Assembly (NCBI RefSeq): GCF_964656455.1
Contig: NC_135715.1
Coordinates: forward strand, 168,360,437 to 168,424,436
DNA length: 64,000 nucleotides
Direction: 5' to 3'
Source of the DNA: Halichoerus grypus
Taxonomy: Eukaryota; Chordata; Mammalia; Carnivora; Phocidae
Within the stretch, counting starts at the first letter, position 1. The number at the start of each line of letters is the position of its first letter. Below, piece after piece: positions 1 through 64,000 of this stretch. Made by a program: the position numbers and the translations under genes. The notes beneath the pieces were generated by a model. It did no database searches and was not told the DNA's origin. It saw nothing but the letters and a program-made list of their open reading frames with translations.

Positions 1-64000
<64,000 letters not shown>

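Overview
The window is one stretch of a mammalian nuclear genome and holds a single protein-coding gene, read on the + strand: the central part of CPS1, mitochondrial carbamoyl-phosphate synthase 1, the ammonia-using first enzyme of the urea cycle. I place 20 consecutive coding exons between 335 and 63352. Spliced, they give one open frame of 2552 bases, matching residues 517 to 1367 of the 1500-residue human protein with no internal stop or frameshift. Residue numbers come from counting back from the known C-terminus. They put the well-known human residues T544, R587, R718, R721, R850, G982, R1262 and R1317 where expected, which checks both the exon order and the boundaries. The transit peptide, the glutaminase-like domain and the N-acetylglutamate-binding C-terminal domain lie outside the window.

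Repeats point to an order Carnivora host. There are five nearly full-length tRNA-derived CAN-SINEs with target-site duplications, two more degraded SINE heads, and three 5'-truncated carnivore-type LINE-1 tails. The SINE sequences are of caniform rather than feline type. The dog-specific young SINE subfamily was not seen, so a bear, seal, mustelid or relative is more likely than a dog. This last step is inference from remembered consensus sequences.

Layout: 335-8357 carries exons A-E (bicarbonate-phosphorylation ATP-grasp domain); 11763-15832 exons F-G and, after a 19.3 kb intron, 35102-36603 exons H-I (connecting helical domain); 37063-45029 exons J-L (Rossmann-like part of the carbamate-phosphorylation half); 45451-60603 exons M-S (second ATP-grasp domain); 63254-63352 exon T (entry into the C-terminal regulatory domain). 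Letters are local names; by count they should be about human exons 15 to 34 of 38. The two halves are homologous, and each carries the paired carbamoyl-phosphate-synthase/ATP-grasp signatures. Together they make carbamoyl phosphate from bicarbonate, ammonia and two ATP.

All introns I could define are GT-AG. They contain old MIR and antisense LINE-2-like relics, one MER5-like DNA transposon, a palindromic MITE-like element and simple repeats. I found no second gene, RNA gene, CRISPR array or undescribed system. The points worth checking are splice-site oddities, repeats lying close to splice donors, and repeat-poor islands in the large introns that may be regulatory.
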